A stretch of 64,000 nt of DNA from Xiphydria camelus. Lineage: Eukaryota > Arthropoda > Insecta > Hymenoptera > Xiphydriidae. Under the pieces are notes generated by a model that was not told where the DNA came from, did no database searches, and saw only the letters and a program-made list of their open reading frames with translations. The stretch lies in contig OY783197.1 in the NCBI GenBank assembly GCA_963678675.1, positions 7,040,599 to 7,104,598 on the forward strand, given 5' to 3'. This document shows positions 1-10,775 of the stretch, one piece after another. The translations under genes and the position numbers were made by a program. The first letter of the stretch is position 1; every line of letters starts with the position of its first letter.

Positions 1-61
1 TCTTCTTTTCGTTATATTTTTCCAGAGTCGTCGGTTTTCCCCTACTTTTTTCAAGATTTCT

Positions 62-476
62 TCATTTCTGATTTTCTTGATCCATTTTACTTTCAGCATT
101 CTCCTGTAGCATCATATTTCGAAGCTTTCTAATTTTTTCTTTTCCACCGTTCCTATCCGCGCCTGCTTTTTTTGGAAGAGGGTAACTATTATACTTTTCT
201 TGAAACCTTTTGGCATTTTTCCTGTTTCGTATACCTATATGACTCACGAATTTAAATAGCCTACCTATATATAGCTTCTTCTCCTACAAACTTTAAAATT
301 TCTGCCTGTATCCTATCTATCCCGGGTTCTTTATTGTTTTTCAATTCCTTAAGTGCTACTTCGAATTCCGACTTGATAATAGGAACCCCTAATTCGTTTC
401 CATCTACACTATTTTCTTCTTCAAATATGTTACTTAATTCTTCTCCGTTGTATAGTTTTCTAAATATTCTTTCCAT
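62..476 (-). pseudogene. LINE reverse transcriptase N-terminal remnants
   Basis: Downstream of the endonuclease, 476-261 reads a segment containing KNNKEPGIDRI, close to the K-APG-D block at the start of LINE reverse transcriptases (known family pattern). The next open piece, 247-62, is in another frame and contains LPKKAG, near the expected second RT block. The palm motifs with the catalytic aspartates lie beyond the window, if present. Frameshifts separate the pieces. Confidence 0.6.
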
Positions 477-847
477 CTGTCGGCCTTTTCTGCGATTTCT
501 AACAGCATGTTCCCGTTTTCATAAAATTTCTCTTTATTAGTCTGAAAGCTGCATCGGTCCTTCCTAAATTAATTTTCTTTTCAACTTTTTCGCATCTTTC
601 TTTTATCCACTCCTCCTTAGCTTTCCTAGATTTCCTAATTATCTCCCATTTCAGGGATTTGTATTTTCTCTATCCGTTCTCATCTGCCCTAGTCTTATAC
701 TTTCGTCTCCCCTCTATCAGCTCTAAAATTTCTCTTGTTATCCACGGCTTTCTACTTTCGTTTTCTTTGATACCTAGTACTTCTTCTGCTGCATTTTCTA
801 AACTCGTTTTAATATGATTCCAATTTTCTTCTGTGCTCACTTCGCTG

Positions 848-1762
848 TTATTTGCTACTTCTCTCTGTATGGTTTAAATATTTCTCAACCTTACTCTGGA
901 ATTCTTTTTCTACTTTATCATTCTTGAGTTTACTGATATCCCACTTTTTACGGGTGTTACTTTTTTTCTTCAATCTCTTAAATTTTAACTGACATTTCAT
1001 CATTACTGGATTATGATCACTGTCTATATCTGCACTTGGGTAGCTCCTACAGTCTTTTACCTGGTTCCTGAACCTTTGTTTGACTAATATATAGTCTACT
1101 TGGTATTTACCATTGTCCCCTGGCATCTTCCAGGTATTCCTTATCTTTTTATGGTGCTCGAATAGGGTATTGGATATAACTAATTGGCGTTTATCGCAAA
1201 ATTCAACTAGGCTTGAACCTCTTTCGTTCCTAATTCCCAATCCATAATTTCTTGTTATTTATTGTTCCTTCCTTTCCCATACTACCGTGTTCCAGTCGCC
1301 CGTTATTATTAAGTTTTTGTCTCCTTTCACGTATTCTATTGTTTCTTCTATATCATTGTATACCTGTTCTATTTCCTCGTTATCGTGACTCGAAGTGGGC
1401 ATGTAGACTTGAATTATTATCGTATCTGTTGGTTTCGACCTAATTTTTACCATAACTATCCTATCGCTGATCTGTAGGTAGCTTTCTACTCTTTGTCCTA
1501 ATTTTTTGATCATCACGAATCCTACTCCTGCGTTACCTGTCTCTGATCCCTTATAGATAACCCTGTAGTCTCCGCTCCAAAAATCTCCTTCCTTTGGCCA
1601 CCTCATTTCGCTTATTCCTACTATGTCTAACTTTAATCTACTCATTTCTGCTTTAAGGTTTTCTAGTTTCCCCGCCTGCCTAAGACTCCTAACATTCCAC
1701 GCTCCGACTCGTAGAAAATGTCTGGTTTTCCCCGTCCTGATTTGCTTTTTCCCCAATTGCAC
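848..1762 (-). pseudogene. LINE endonuclease domain with one in-frame stop
   Basis: Two open stretches (1762-1259 and 1240-848) lie in the same frame and are separated only by a stop codon near 1259. The first has the endonuclease start motif VGAWNVRSL, then ISEMRW with the catalytic Glu, GVGFV, and IITGDWN with a catalytic Asp/Asn pair. The second continues with QVDYILVKQRFRNQV and the C-terminal SDHNPVMM, which holds the SDH catalytic motif. The endonuclease nicks target DNA to prime reverse transcription. Because only one stop separates two otherwise continuous halves, the copy looks fairly young. Confidence 0.82.
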
Positions 1763-1975
1763 TTTGGGTTTTCCCTAATTGCACTTCCCTTTATTGCACT
1801 TCATTTCTGTGGCATCCTCCGGGGTAGTCCCCATCCGGAGATCCGATTGGGGGACTATTTTACCTCCGGAATATTTTACTCCAGAGGACGTTATCATTTT
1901 GTTAAAGATTCGGAATGGTATTTTTCTGGGAATTTTAATGTGGCGGTTTCCCTTTACTTTCCACATCGCAGTTAA

Positions 1976-2030
1976 GAGGGGGGTATCATGCTACCATACC
2001 GGTCTCCTTGATCTCTGCTAACATGACTAC
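1976..2030. other. Short spacer between LINE and next element
   Basis: GC-neutral spacer containing a purine run and no recognisable feature. Confidence 0.3.
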
Positions 2031-3178
2031 CCCGATAGCAAAGCGTGGATTTGCACGCTAGCCGCACGCAGTACTGCCACGTAGTGGCATCAGTGTGGTC
2101 TCACCGTGGCATGATCGCGTGGCGTACAGAAACTAAAAGCACCGTGGCTACACAGTGGATACACTTAGTGATTCACGGCGTAAAGACACAGTGTTTACAC
2201 TCAGTGCAGTCACCATGCCTTTTCGACGTGCACACTTCGTAAATTTACCGACCATGAATATCGGTAAATTCACTGTCTTCACAAAATTGTTAACACGTTC
2301 GCTGCGGAACGCGCGGCTCCTGCGTGAGAGGTGGCACGCCAACATAGTTTTACGCAAATTTCAAGATTTTAGTACGGGGGTTAACTCAATCATTTTGATA
2401 CGCAGGGAACGTGTTCGTTCGCTGCGTATCCGCGGCTCTTTTGCAATTTTGATCTGCGCATGTGCGGTTGTAAATTTACAATTAATTGATTTCAAACCCC
2501 GATAGCAAAATTTTTAAATTAGAAAATAACGAAATTGATATTATAATGATATTTCAAACAGTGCAAATTGTACTGAATTATTCCATAAATAATGAATGAT
2601 TAATTATCATAATCGCTACTGTTCTGAAAAAGAAAGTATCAAATTATTTTTAAAAATTTAATGAGATATATACCTATATATAAACCGGCCTTTATACAAT
2701 GCTACACTGAGATATCTCGGCAAAAATATTTAAATATTTAATTTAAATATTTTTTAGCTTACGTTTGACATAGCTCGAAATCGGCTTTATCTCACTAGTC
2801 ACAGTACTGTTGCTTTCAGGTATCGATATTATATGTATAACTCTTAGTCGACTTCCACCACAAAGAGTCGATGGCGCAATTGGTAGAATGCGAGAAGTGT
2901 TCCCAGTCTCCTAAAGAACGCAGGTTCGAGTCCTGGCCGGGTCGGGTTTGAGAAAAAAAACCGACACTCTAGTAGGCGGATAAGGTAGGCGAGAAATCCT
3001 ACTTTATCGCCGCCTTTTTGCAAAATTCTACTTTTACCATCGTACTTAGGGACACTGCGTGACTGCAGTGTACCTTCACACTGGACGTCCAGATGGACAC
3101 CCCAGTGCATGCACTCGAATGCACCGCGTGAAAGTAGTGTGCAGTCACGGTGGCGTCACTTTGCTATCGAGGTACTGA
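2031..3178. mobile_element. Candidate TIR element (CGATAGCAAAG ends)
   Basis: The left end reads CCCCGATAGCAAAG (2031) and the right end is its approximate reverse complement, CTTTGCTATCGAGG (to 3178). Both ends continue into GC-richer subterminal DNA with many GTGG/CACGCG-like words. A third copy of the tip, CCCCGATAGCAAAA, sits at about 2498, so two nested or half elements are possible. No transposase is encoded. The interior 2500-2860 is AT-rich with nothing recognisable. Target duplication is not clear, so the boundaries are tentative. Confidence 0.45.
2866..2955 (+). repeat. tRNA-like SINE head
   Basis: TGGCGCAATTGG (2872-2883) fits an RNA polymerase III A box and GGTTCGAGTCC (2923-2933) is a perfect B box, 51 bp apart as in tRNA genes. 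The T-arm CAGG/CCTG pairs, but the sequence before the A box cannot form the acceptor stem with the sequence after the T-arm. It is therefore a tRNA-derived SINE head or tRNA pseudogene rather than a working tRNA. A GTTTGAGAAAAAAA stretch follows. Confidence 0.6.
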
Positions 3179-3490
3179 AAGAGCTGCTGCCTTCTTTCAG
3201 TGGGATTCAACTTTGTCCGGTTTCTCACGAAGGACCCCTCCAACATGGTTGTACCTATGGTCCGGCTCCCTAGATCTATAAAACACGCGAACCAACCCAA
3301 CCGTTCCGGTCACTCCCAAGACTCCCTCATAGGTTGACTTCAATTCACCAACTGTTACGAATTTGCCTCTGAAAGTGTTCCAGAACTACATCAAGGTGCG
3401 AATACATAGGGTGGACTAGTACCCTATCAAATGGAAAATGTAAGTTATACAGTACCCCAAATATGAAGGGCCTGCGGTCAAAACCGGCTA

Positions 3491-5421
3491 ACAAGGAAAC
3501 CGTCCGAGGCGGCCGCTTCCGATCTTGATGAAACTTCGTAAATTTAAAGTTTATCGAAAAGTAAGAGACACGTATTTTTTTATAGCTGCCCAATTTTAGT
3601 TTAAAGGGGTCAAATGGACCCCTGAACTTTCACCCCCTTCGAGCTATCTCCGAAACGAAGCTAGATAGATGAAAACTTTCAATATACGTTTTGTTTGGTT
3701 TTTTTAGTGTAATAAAATCCCCTAAACAGATTTTGAAAAAACGCATTATTTAAAAAAAAAAAAATTTTTTATCTGATTTTTCGAAATTTCGATTTGGTCA
3801 TATGGACAAAAATGTAAGAAATTTTATTACAAATTCAACCATGTATGACAAAATATATTTCCCTCCTACAGTTTTGCAAATTTTTAACTTTTATGTCTGA
3901 GCGGGCTACTAATGGTAGTGACGGGATAGGTCGGGGGTTATTACTTCTATGTATTTTAATGCCACTTTTCTTTTATTTATTAAAGTTCAACTTTTTATGG
4001 CTCATAATTATGACAATAATGGTATTCCGTAAAAAAATGTTTTATACAAAGTTGTTTCTTACACCAAGCACACGTAATAACGGCAATATCGCCACATATG
4101 TGGCATCGTAGTTCCGAGTCCTGTGCGTGACAAAATTCTACAGGATGTTTAAATTCAGGTGATCTCCTGAATACATATCCACTCTTGAACCACGAATATT
4201 TAATAAAGTTAGTAAACCGTGGCGAAGAAAACTGATTATGAGTAAGGGATTGAAGTTTAAAAATATTATCTCTCGAATGTGTGTGTGTGTGTGTGAAGGT
4301 TAATGTCGTAATTGAAAAGAGTTACAATATCTGAAAACCTCCTTACAAAATTCTTCCACATTCGAAAGCCGTATACGTCTAGGGGTTGAATTAGTCCGGT
4401 GGTGCCTTCTGGAATCGTCATTAATATTATTGTCTTGTCTTCTGGTGTAGCTTCTCGAACACTTCGCTAACATTGTCCACTCCAAGAGTCCAGCAGTAAG
4501 ACGCTTGTAGGTCCAGTGTTAGGGAAGTTGATAATATTCCGCTAGACGTATACGGCTTTCGAATGTGGAAGAATTTTGTAAGGAGGTTTTCAGATATTGT
4601 AACTCTTTTCAATTACGACATTAACCTTCATTCGAGAGATAATATTTTAAAACTTCAATCCCTTACTCGTAATCAGTTTTCTTCGCCACGGCTTACTAAC
4701 TTTATTAAATATTCGTGGTTCAAGAGTGGATATGTATTCAGGAGACCCCCTGAATTTAAACATCCTGTAGAATTTTGTTATGCACAGGACTCGGAACCAC
4801 GATGCCACATATGTGGCGATATTGCCGTTATTACGTGTGCTTGGTGTAAGAAACAACTTTGTATAAAACATTTTTTTACGGAATACCATTATTGTCATAA
4901 TTATGAGCCATAAAAAGTTGAACTTTAATAAATAAAAGAAAAGTGGTATTAAAATACATAGAAGTAATAACCCCCGACCTATCCCGTCACTACCATTGGT
5001 AGCCCGCTCAGAAATAAAAGTTAAAAATTTGCAAAACTGTAGGAGGGAAATATATTTTGTCATACATGGTTGAATTTGTAATAAAATTTCTTACATTTTT
5101 GTCCATATGACCAAACCTAAATTTCGAAAAATCAGATAAAAAATTTTTTTTTTGAAAAATAATACGTTTTTTCAAAATCTGTTTAGGGGATTTTACTACA
5201 CTAAAAAAAACCAAACAAAACATACATTGAAAGTTTTCATCTATCTAGCTTCGTTTCGGAGATAGCTCGAAGGGGGTGAAAGTTCAGGGGTCCATTTGAC
5301 CCCTTTAAACTAAAATTGGGCAGCTATAAAAAAATACGTGTCTCTTATTTTTTGATAAACTTTAAATTTACGAAATTTCATCAAGATCGGAAGCGGCCGC
5401 CTCGGACGGTTTCCTTGTAAG
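3491..5421. repeat. Long inverted repeat (foldback) carrying a transposon gene 3' end in both arms
   Basis: The sequence from ACAAGGAAACCG at 3491 onward is mirrored, with small differences, up to CGGTTTCCTTGT at 5421. The arms are about 3491-4383 and 4541-5421, around a unique loop of about 157 bp. Each arm carries the same gene end. The left-arm copy is interrupted by a (TG)n run at 4277-4298, while the right-arm copy is open. As single-stranded DNA or RNA the unit would form a near-900-bp hairpin. Confidence 0.85.
4563..4913 (+). CDS. Zinc-binding C-terminus of a DNA-transposon protein (partial)
   Basis: This 116-residue open frame lies in the right arm of the foldback. Its C-terminal third has a cysteine/histidine cluster CHICG...CAWCKKQLCIKHF...H, spaced Cx2C-x8-Cx2C-x4-Cx2H. 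This resembles the cysteine-rich tail that follows the catalytic domain in piggyBac-type and some other insect transposases. Upstream it has basic and aromatic residues but no catalytic motif. The Met at 4563 is just the first in-frame Met; the true protein would have been longer. The mirror copy in the left arm is disrupted. The superfamily is not certain. Confidence 0.5.
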   Translation: MWKNFVRRFSDIVTLFNYDINLHSRDNILKLQSLTRNQFSSPRLTNFIKYSWFKSGYVFRRPPEFKHPVEFCYAQDSEPRCHICGDIAVITCAWCKKQLCIKHFFTEYHYCHNYEP

Positions 5422-5557
5422 TGACATTTTTTTCAAAATGCTTTTTTTTGTATTTTCGGGTCATCTTATCTGACGCCGACATAAAGCAAGTTCGGAAACT
5501 CGGAAATCGTGATTATTTTTTTTTCAGTAAAGGTTCAATAATGGCTATCATGCTATG

Positions 5558-6520
5558 TACGAGGGTGGCCGGCGGTCAAAACCGGCTAAGTGCTTATTGA
5601 GTCTTATGGAAGCGTCATGTTTTCTATTGTAAACTAGCGGTTCTAGCTTAAAAAATAGTACAGAGCTGCCAATTGGTGGGTGCGTTGTATAGGTGAAAGT
5701 GCAGGAAAAGTGTACGTGCCGAGTTTTTCATTTTTCATGCAAGCACGTGGTCAGTATATCGTATACACCTTCAAGGTAAGGAGTGCATTGTGCTTATTTA
5801 CACGAATAACAATGTTTCGCATTCATATATTCAATTATTGCAAACATAATCTTGTAGACGAGTAATTTCTGTGAAGAGTTAGATATAAAAATCTGTTCCC
5901 TAGGCCTACAAACAGCTGACAAAAATGAGAAAACGTGAACAATGCCGTGAGCGTCGCAGGAATGGCGAGGAGTACTCGAACAAGTTGACGCTAGAATTCC
6001 TCCAACTCCTCAAGTAAGATTTCTATATGTAATGTTATTTATAACGCATTAACAGTACAAGTTTATGATCGGAGAAAGTTTATTATGTTAACAGCACTAA
6101 ATTTAACTAACAATGAAGAGTCGTAACAACAGGTTTTTCGCATAACAATATAGTTTCTGAAAATGTGTGTAGTTTCTGAAAAACCACTAATATTTGCAAT
6201 ATTGCAAGACTCGAAAAACCCTATTAAATTCAGGAACTGGTACATAACTTGAATTATATAAAAGTTCCAAACTATAACTTTCGAAAGATTCACAGAGAAT
6301 TTCTGAAAAACATATTTAACTTCGACTTTTATTACACTATAAAAATAAAATTTTGTGAGTTATATAACCAAGTTTTTGAATACCACTTCTTAAAGTTCTT
6401 TCATGATCCAATAATCCGAACATAGATATTGAATTCAAGAAAATCGGCTCGAGTTCAATGCATAGAGAGATAAGTGCGGCCGCGCACATAGCCGGTTTTG
6501 ACCGCAGGGACATGCTGTAC
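5558..6520. mobile_element. Small inner TIR element, same family as 3464-6734
   Basis: The left tip GTACGAGGG...CGGTCAAAACCGGCTAAG (5558-5590) and the right tip (6486-6520, reverse complement, ending near GCTGTAC) share the TIR core with the larger surrounding element. The interior has no recognisable coding sequence. It may be a MITE derivative, or part of a second copy inserted into the first. Confidence 0.5.
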
Positions 6521-6734
6521 TTAGCCGCCGGTAAAACTCGAACGCTCGCAGTTTATACAATTCTTGCAATAATTGCCTAAAATTTCGATACAACAAATAT
6601 CTCGACTTTATTGACAGACATACTAAACATGATCGAAAAATTCCCTCGTAAAAAGAAATACAACCGTTTTTACGTCGCCCTGTAAAATTTTAGAAATGTC
6701 ACTTAGCCGGTTTTGACCGTCGACCCTTCATATA

Positions 6735-7194
6735 TTAAAATGTCCGCTTTTGTGCAGTGTAATTGAAGGAATTCAATATACTTGCCATTTCTTAATTTGT
6801 TTTGTTTGTTTAGAATCAATTCCATAATAATATTCATCAATTTCTTCTGGCAGGGGCCCGCTAAGTAGCATTTTGAACATTGGTAACCTATTTTGCTATA
6901 GTACTTTGTCATTTCGATCTCGGTTATTTTCGTTGAGCTTGATTATACTAATTGTAAGTGATTTGCAGTTTGGGCGACGTAACAGGAGATGTGTGAAGGA
7001 TTAATCCAAGCTCTCACTGGCACTTATGCGTCTCTTATATCGCCCATCTTGAAACATATACTTGGTATAAGCCCTTGGCACTACATTCGGATATCAATAC
7101 TTTGTAAGTGGATTTTTTTAGAGGGGGCGAGGGGGAAACACGGGGTGGAATTGTTGCTGAGTCGACACCATTATTAGTGGGTCATTTTTTAAAT
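6735..7194. other. No recognised feature
   Basis: AT-rich DNA; I see no gene, repeat or RNA signature. Confidence 0.4.
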
Positions 7195-7440
7195 GTATCT
7201 GTTTCTCTTTCTATTTCTTTGCCTCCATGTATATTTGTCATCCTTCCCGATCATCCACCCTCTTGCACCTTAACTCCCCCCTCTGCCCCTCTCATTCTCC
7301 CTCCCTTCCCCTCCCTCTTTTCCTCTATACTCCTTCCCCCTCTTCTTCTCCCCTTCCATCCCCTCCCCCTCCACCTCCTCTCTCTTTCTCCTACTCCTTT
7401 CATACCCTTCTTCTTTCTTTGTCACTCTCTTTTCAATTCT
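7195..7440. repeat. Polypyrimidine (C/T-rich) tract
   Basis: About 245 bases that are nearly all C and T on the plus strand. The apparent open frames here are low-complexity Ser/Pro/Leu artefacts. Such mirror-like purine/pyrimidine tracts can form triplex DNA. Confidence 0.8.
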
Positions 7441-7651
7441 TCTTTTCTGTTACGAAGAAAATATACAGCATCGAAGTTTATTTTTTAGTACTCTTTCTAT
7501 TAACCCGTGTCGAAAATCTCTACAGAACACTACAGAATATTTTCAACCACTACTGAAAATCTGAGTAGTGGCACAATAGTGGTGAGCAGTTTTTCAATGA
7601 TGGTCATTAGTGGTTCAATAGTGGTGAGCAGTGATCCAAAAGTGATATTTA

Positions 7652-8280
7652 GGGCCAGTTTTACCAACACGGTATAAACGCGATATAGCGCTATACTGAG
7701 AATAACCAGTACGCAAGCGTTTTACAAGTATGGTATAAGTCTGGAATGGCATAAACTTTGGAATAAATGCAGACATAACTTATCCGGCAGTTTCATCGTG
7801 GGATAAGCTAGCTATCCTCAGTATAACCTAACTTTTTGTTTGTGTCTATATTCTTCCGTGACATAGTCATAACCTGATCGTTGTGGTAAATTGTTATTAA
7901 TTTTGAAATGGAGTTATTTGATATACCAGTTTTTGAATCATCATTTGATGAAGATATTGACGTATTACCACGAATAAGAAATCCGAAGAAAATACGTGCC
8001 CGGTAAGTAAATAAAAGATACCCATACCTATTAATTTATAATCAATATCTAATACAAAACTATTCCAGAGTTGACTTTTTCGAAGAATACTTACAATGAT
8101 GTAGAATTCTTTACTCGATTTCGTTGGGAAAAACAAAACCGTCCAGAGATTATTGGGACAAATACGACATCGCATTGTACCGAGGTCGCAAAGAAATGCA
8201 GCAATTCAGCCAGCAACGAAATTATTGCCAACTTTAAGATTTCTTGCTTTGGGATCAATGCTAATTACTCTAAGTAATCG
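7652..8280 (+). pseudogene. PIF/Harbinger (HARBI1-like) transposase 5' fragment with TIR
   Basis: The block starts with GGGCCAGTTTTACCAAC after a TTA, the same TIR and TTA target used by the 126-bp MITEs at 35685 and 61210. ATG at 7908 opens MELFDIPVFESSFDED and a splice-like donor (GTAAGT at 8003). After an acceptor at 8067-8068, the frame reads RVDFFEEY, then frameshifts into YNDVEFFTRFRW. Another shift gives LLGQIRHRIVPRSQRNAAI and LRFLALGSM. These blocks match the N-terminal half of HARBI1-type nucleases (family knowledge). The DDE core and the right TIR are missing. Confidence 0.65.
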
Positions 8281-8311
8281 TTTTGATCGTAATGTTAAAA
8301 CTTTTAATTAG

Positions 8312-8764
8312 TTATTATTATATGCCGCCACCTCTGCTACCTCCGACGACTCCTCACATCGCAAGGAGAGCTAGTTTACAAGACTACAAGTTCGTCGATC
8401 GGCATAAACCGCCACTGATCTCCCAGAAATTAATGGGCGATATACTGAAAGACATCGACAAAGTCAAATTGAAACTCGTCGCAAGGTATGATTAAACAAT
8501 TTTATCGCGGTAAACTTTTAATTCGCCAGGAACAAAGAGGAGTTTCGCATTGTCAGAATGTCGTGGCTGCGAAGGATTGATTTTGTTCACAGTGGGCTTT
8601 TGAACGTGTTTTTCAGATCGCCGGGTGAGAGACCTTTGCGAGCCAAACGCGAAAATAGCCCTTGCAATGACCTTCAAGAGATCTTACGGAAACGATATAT
8701 CGCAATGCAATCGCCGGACAGTAGAAATTCCACCGCGACATTGACGCTCGATGATTCGTTCTAG
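8312..8764 (+). CDS. Mitochondrial fission regulator (MTFR)-like C-terminal exons (partial, possibly captured)
   Basis: Exon A (about 8312-8485) encodes a proline-rich stretch (PPPLLPPTTP) followed by LMGDILKDIDKVKLKLVA. A 131-bp intron with GTATG donor (8486) and TTTTTCAG acceptor (8616) follows. Exon B (8617-8764) continues in frame as RSPGERPLRAKR, then NDLQEILRKRYIAMQSP and ends at TAG (8762-8764). The order proline-rich region, KDxxKVKL, RSPG-P, then a short final helix is the pattern I know from MTFR1/2 proteins, which act at mitochondria. The upstream coding part is absent and the exons sit inside the 7508-9516 TIR element. It could be the end of a real gene or a captured fragment. Confidence 0.5.
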
Positions 8765-9516
8765 ATTAAGAACTCGATGATGCTCTATTTCTCTGGGTCG
8801 CAGCATTCGCGTCGGACGGTGCTCCGAGGAACGGCTGATGTAGCCTTGCTTTCCACGCGTGAGATTAAATCATGATTATAATTTTATCTGAGTCAGAGCT
8901 CTGGAGAATCAAAATTAATAGATCTCTCTTCTTTTTTTATAAGTGAGTCTTTCCCTGCTAGGTAATTTCGCGCGACACATTTTAGATTATAGTTCTTTTT
9001 TAATAGGAGGATAGAAGCTCATAGAAACGTCGGGAAAATTTTGTTCTCTCTTCGCTCTTTTACTAGAAAATGCAAGTTTAAATTTAAAATTTAAGCACGC
9101 GGGTCTACAATCGCGAGAATCTCAACGGTATCCAATAATATCAACCAAAGAAGTCATCTACCATTGCATTGTCTTCTATAAGTAACATTTAAATTTATCT
9201 CTCTAGGTAGGTATTATACCTTTCTTTAATTCGCGTGATTGCAGAGTTTTCGGCAGCAGAAATGATACATCCATCGTATAATTTAAATTTTCTACCCTTT
9301 TTTATATGATTCAATAAAAAAAAATAGTATAACCATTACATGTGCACTACTTACCACTTCTTACCACTACGTACCACTGCATGCCACTATTCTCACCACT
9401 GTATACCACTACCGACCACTATTCTCACCACTGTATACCACTACTGACCACTATTGTAGAAACCACTACTGACCACTGTAGTGTTCAGTCCGCTGTAGTG
9501 ATTTTCGATAAGGGAA

Positions 9517-10530
9517 TGGAAGATTAAGTAAGGAAATGACAATGTTATGGTGAATGTCAAAACATATACAATTCGAATTCTCCATTGAATTACATATACA
9601 GAGTTCGTGTGGTAAAATTTGTCATGAGAAAAACGTTAAATTACAAATTCAAAATCTAAAATAGCGGATGTGATAGTCCTCCATAGTAGATCTGCTATCT
9701 TGAATTTCGCATTTTTGACTACGGATTCGGGATCAGCAACCTCAAAAACCCTCAACGGGGAAATTTCATGGAAATTCAAGTACTTTTTAAATTTTAGCTG
9801 CTATATTAGATCCGCCATTTCTAATTTTGGAATTCCAACTTTAGATTTGAATTCCGTGACCTCAAAAACTCTGAGATACCAAATTTTATTAGAATGTAAC
9901 AAAACTAACTTCTAGGAGAGTTTCGAGGTTACTAAATTTGGCCCTGCGAGCAGAATTTGAAAATTCAAAATGGCAGATTAGGTCATTTTTAATTAGAATG
10001 CAATAAAATGACTTTACCTTTCAATATTTATTAATATAACTAGTTATTCTGATAGTCCTTTTTGATTAGCACTCTAACATGTGATTCGCAATCATAGCGC
10101 CTAACTCCGAGGAGAGCAGTAAATCCGCATAGAAAATAAGACTCGTGCTATCATCGATCGGTAATTCACGTAAACTATTGAGATGCCAGTCGAATAAATA
10201 ATAAGACAGGGATTAATAAATAATTGATCACGACCACCAACCACTACTACCACAACCAACGCAACGTAATAGGCACGAACGAAACTAAAAACTTCAAACA
10301 GCGAAAAAAATTTGTTTAACGTATGCATACATGAAAAATGCCAATACACGAAAGTGTTTATTTATTTTTACCTTTCAGAATTGTTTGGAAGTCTTCAGGG
10401 GACGGGAAAAAATTCAACTTTCGTCGGACTGTGTATTCATAAATTTAGGCAAGAGAATTATTTCGTGGTTCAGTGTTTGGGAATAATCCTGAGTAGAATG
10501 GATATTCCTCGTGGATAATTGCCCGAGGAA
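9517..10530. other. Non-coding; decayed repeat of CAAAATGG-type words
   Basis: Between about 9650 and 9990 imperfect repeats of a phrase resembling GAATTTC...CAAAATGG recur, and 10200-10300 is unremarkable. No gene is recognised. Confidence 0.35.
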
Positions 10531-10775
10531 TGTCGCGTCCGAATCCGAAACAAAAATTACACGAATGAGTTAGGAACGAAAGAGAGTCATTAACTCGTCG
10601 ATGTTAATGAAAGGGAATCGCGGGTATAGCGAAAAAGGAAAGAAAGTGGAAGAGTGAAGTGGTAGGCAGAAGTAGCGCGGGAAAAGCTACATATAGGGTG
10701 GGACAAGACAGGGCTGTAAGGTACGGAGGAAAAAAGGGAGAAGAAAATTATAGGGAGAGAATTAAATTTTACTTA

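Larger units (their letters stand above)
1..1975 (-). mobile_element. APE-type non-LTR retrotransposon (LINE), decayed, truncated by window edge
   Basis: The minus strand reads, in order, a short leader peptide region (1966-1775), an apurinic-like endonuclease domain (1762-848), and pieces of the start of a reverse transcriptase (476-62). The order leader, endonuclease, RT is that of APE-type LINEs; insect genes of this kind are often mis-annotated as craniofacial development protein 2-like. The copy runs off the left edge, so its 3' end and tail are not visible. Several stops and frame changes show it is inactive. The clade cannot be fixed from this part. Confidence 0.8.
3464..6734. mobile_element. 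TIR element with CGGTCAAAACCGGCTAA ends, containing a foldback
   Basis: The left end (3464-3490) reads ATATGAAGGG, a short variable part, then CGGTCAAAACCGGCTAA. The right end (6702-6734) is the reverse complement, including the terminal CCCTTCATAT. The family is not identified. Inside lie a 1.9-kb inverted repeat (3491-5421) and a second smaller element with the same inner TIR (5558-6520). The rest of the interior is AT-rich and non-coding. Confidence 0.6.
7508..9516. mobile_element. 2-kb TIR element with AGTGGT/ACCACT subterminal arrays
   Basis: The left end has TCGAAAATCTCTACAG then GAACACTAC. The right end, read in reverse, has TCGAAAATCACTACAG then GAACACTAC. Inside each end is an array of short words: AGTGGT at 7550-7635, and many ACCACT copies at 9350-9480 in the opposite sense, as expected for subterminal transposase-binding repeats. 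Between the ends lie a Harbinger fragment (7652-8280) and two exons that look like a host MTFR gene (8312-8764). No transposase matching these ends is present, so the element is non-autonomous. The target-site duplication is unclear. Confidence 0.6.

Noticed and set aside
2866..2955. Functional tRNA gene
   Set aside because: No acceptor stem pairs across the ends, so it was called a SINE head or tRNA pseudogene.
4647..5063. 138-codon minus-strand frame with hydrophobic stretches
   Set aside because: It is the antisense of the zinc-tail frame at 4563-4913; the plus strand has the conserved cysteines.
7108..7556. Pro/Leu-rich open frames
   Set aside because: These are translations of the polypyrimidine tract at 7195-7440, with different readings in overlapping frames.
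9350..9480. Regular ACCACT words resembling a CRISPR array
   Set aside because: The repeat unit is only six bases with irregular 8-15 bp spacing, the genome is eukaryotic and no cas genes exist; it is a subterminal transposon array mirrored at 7550-7635.
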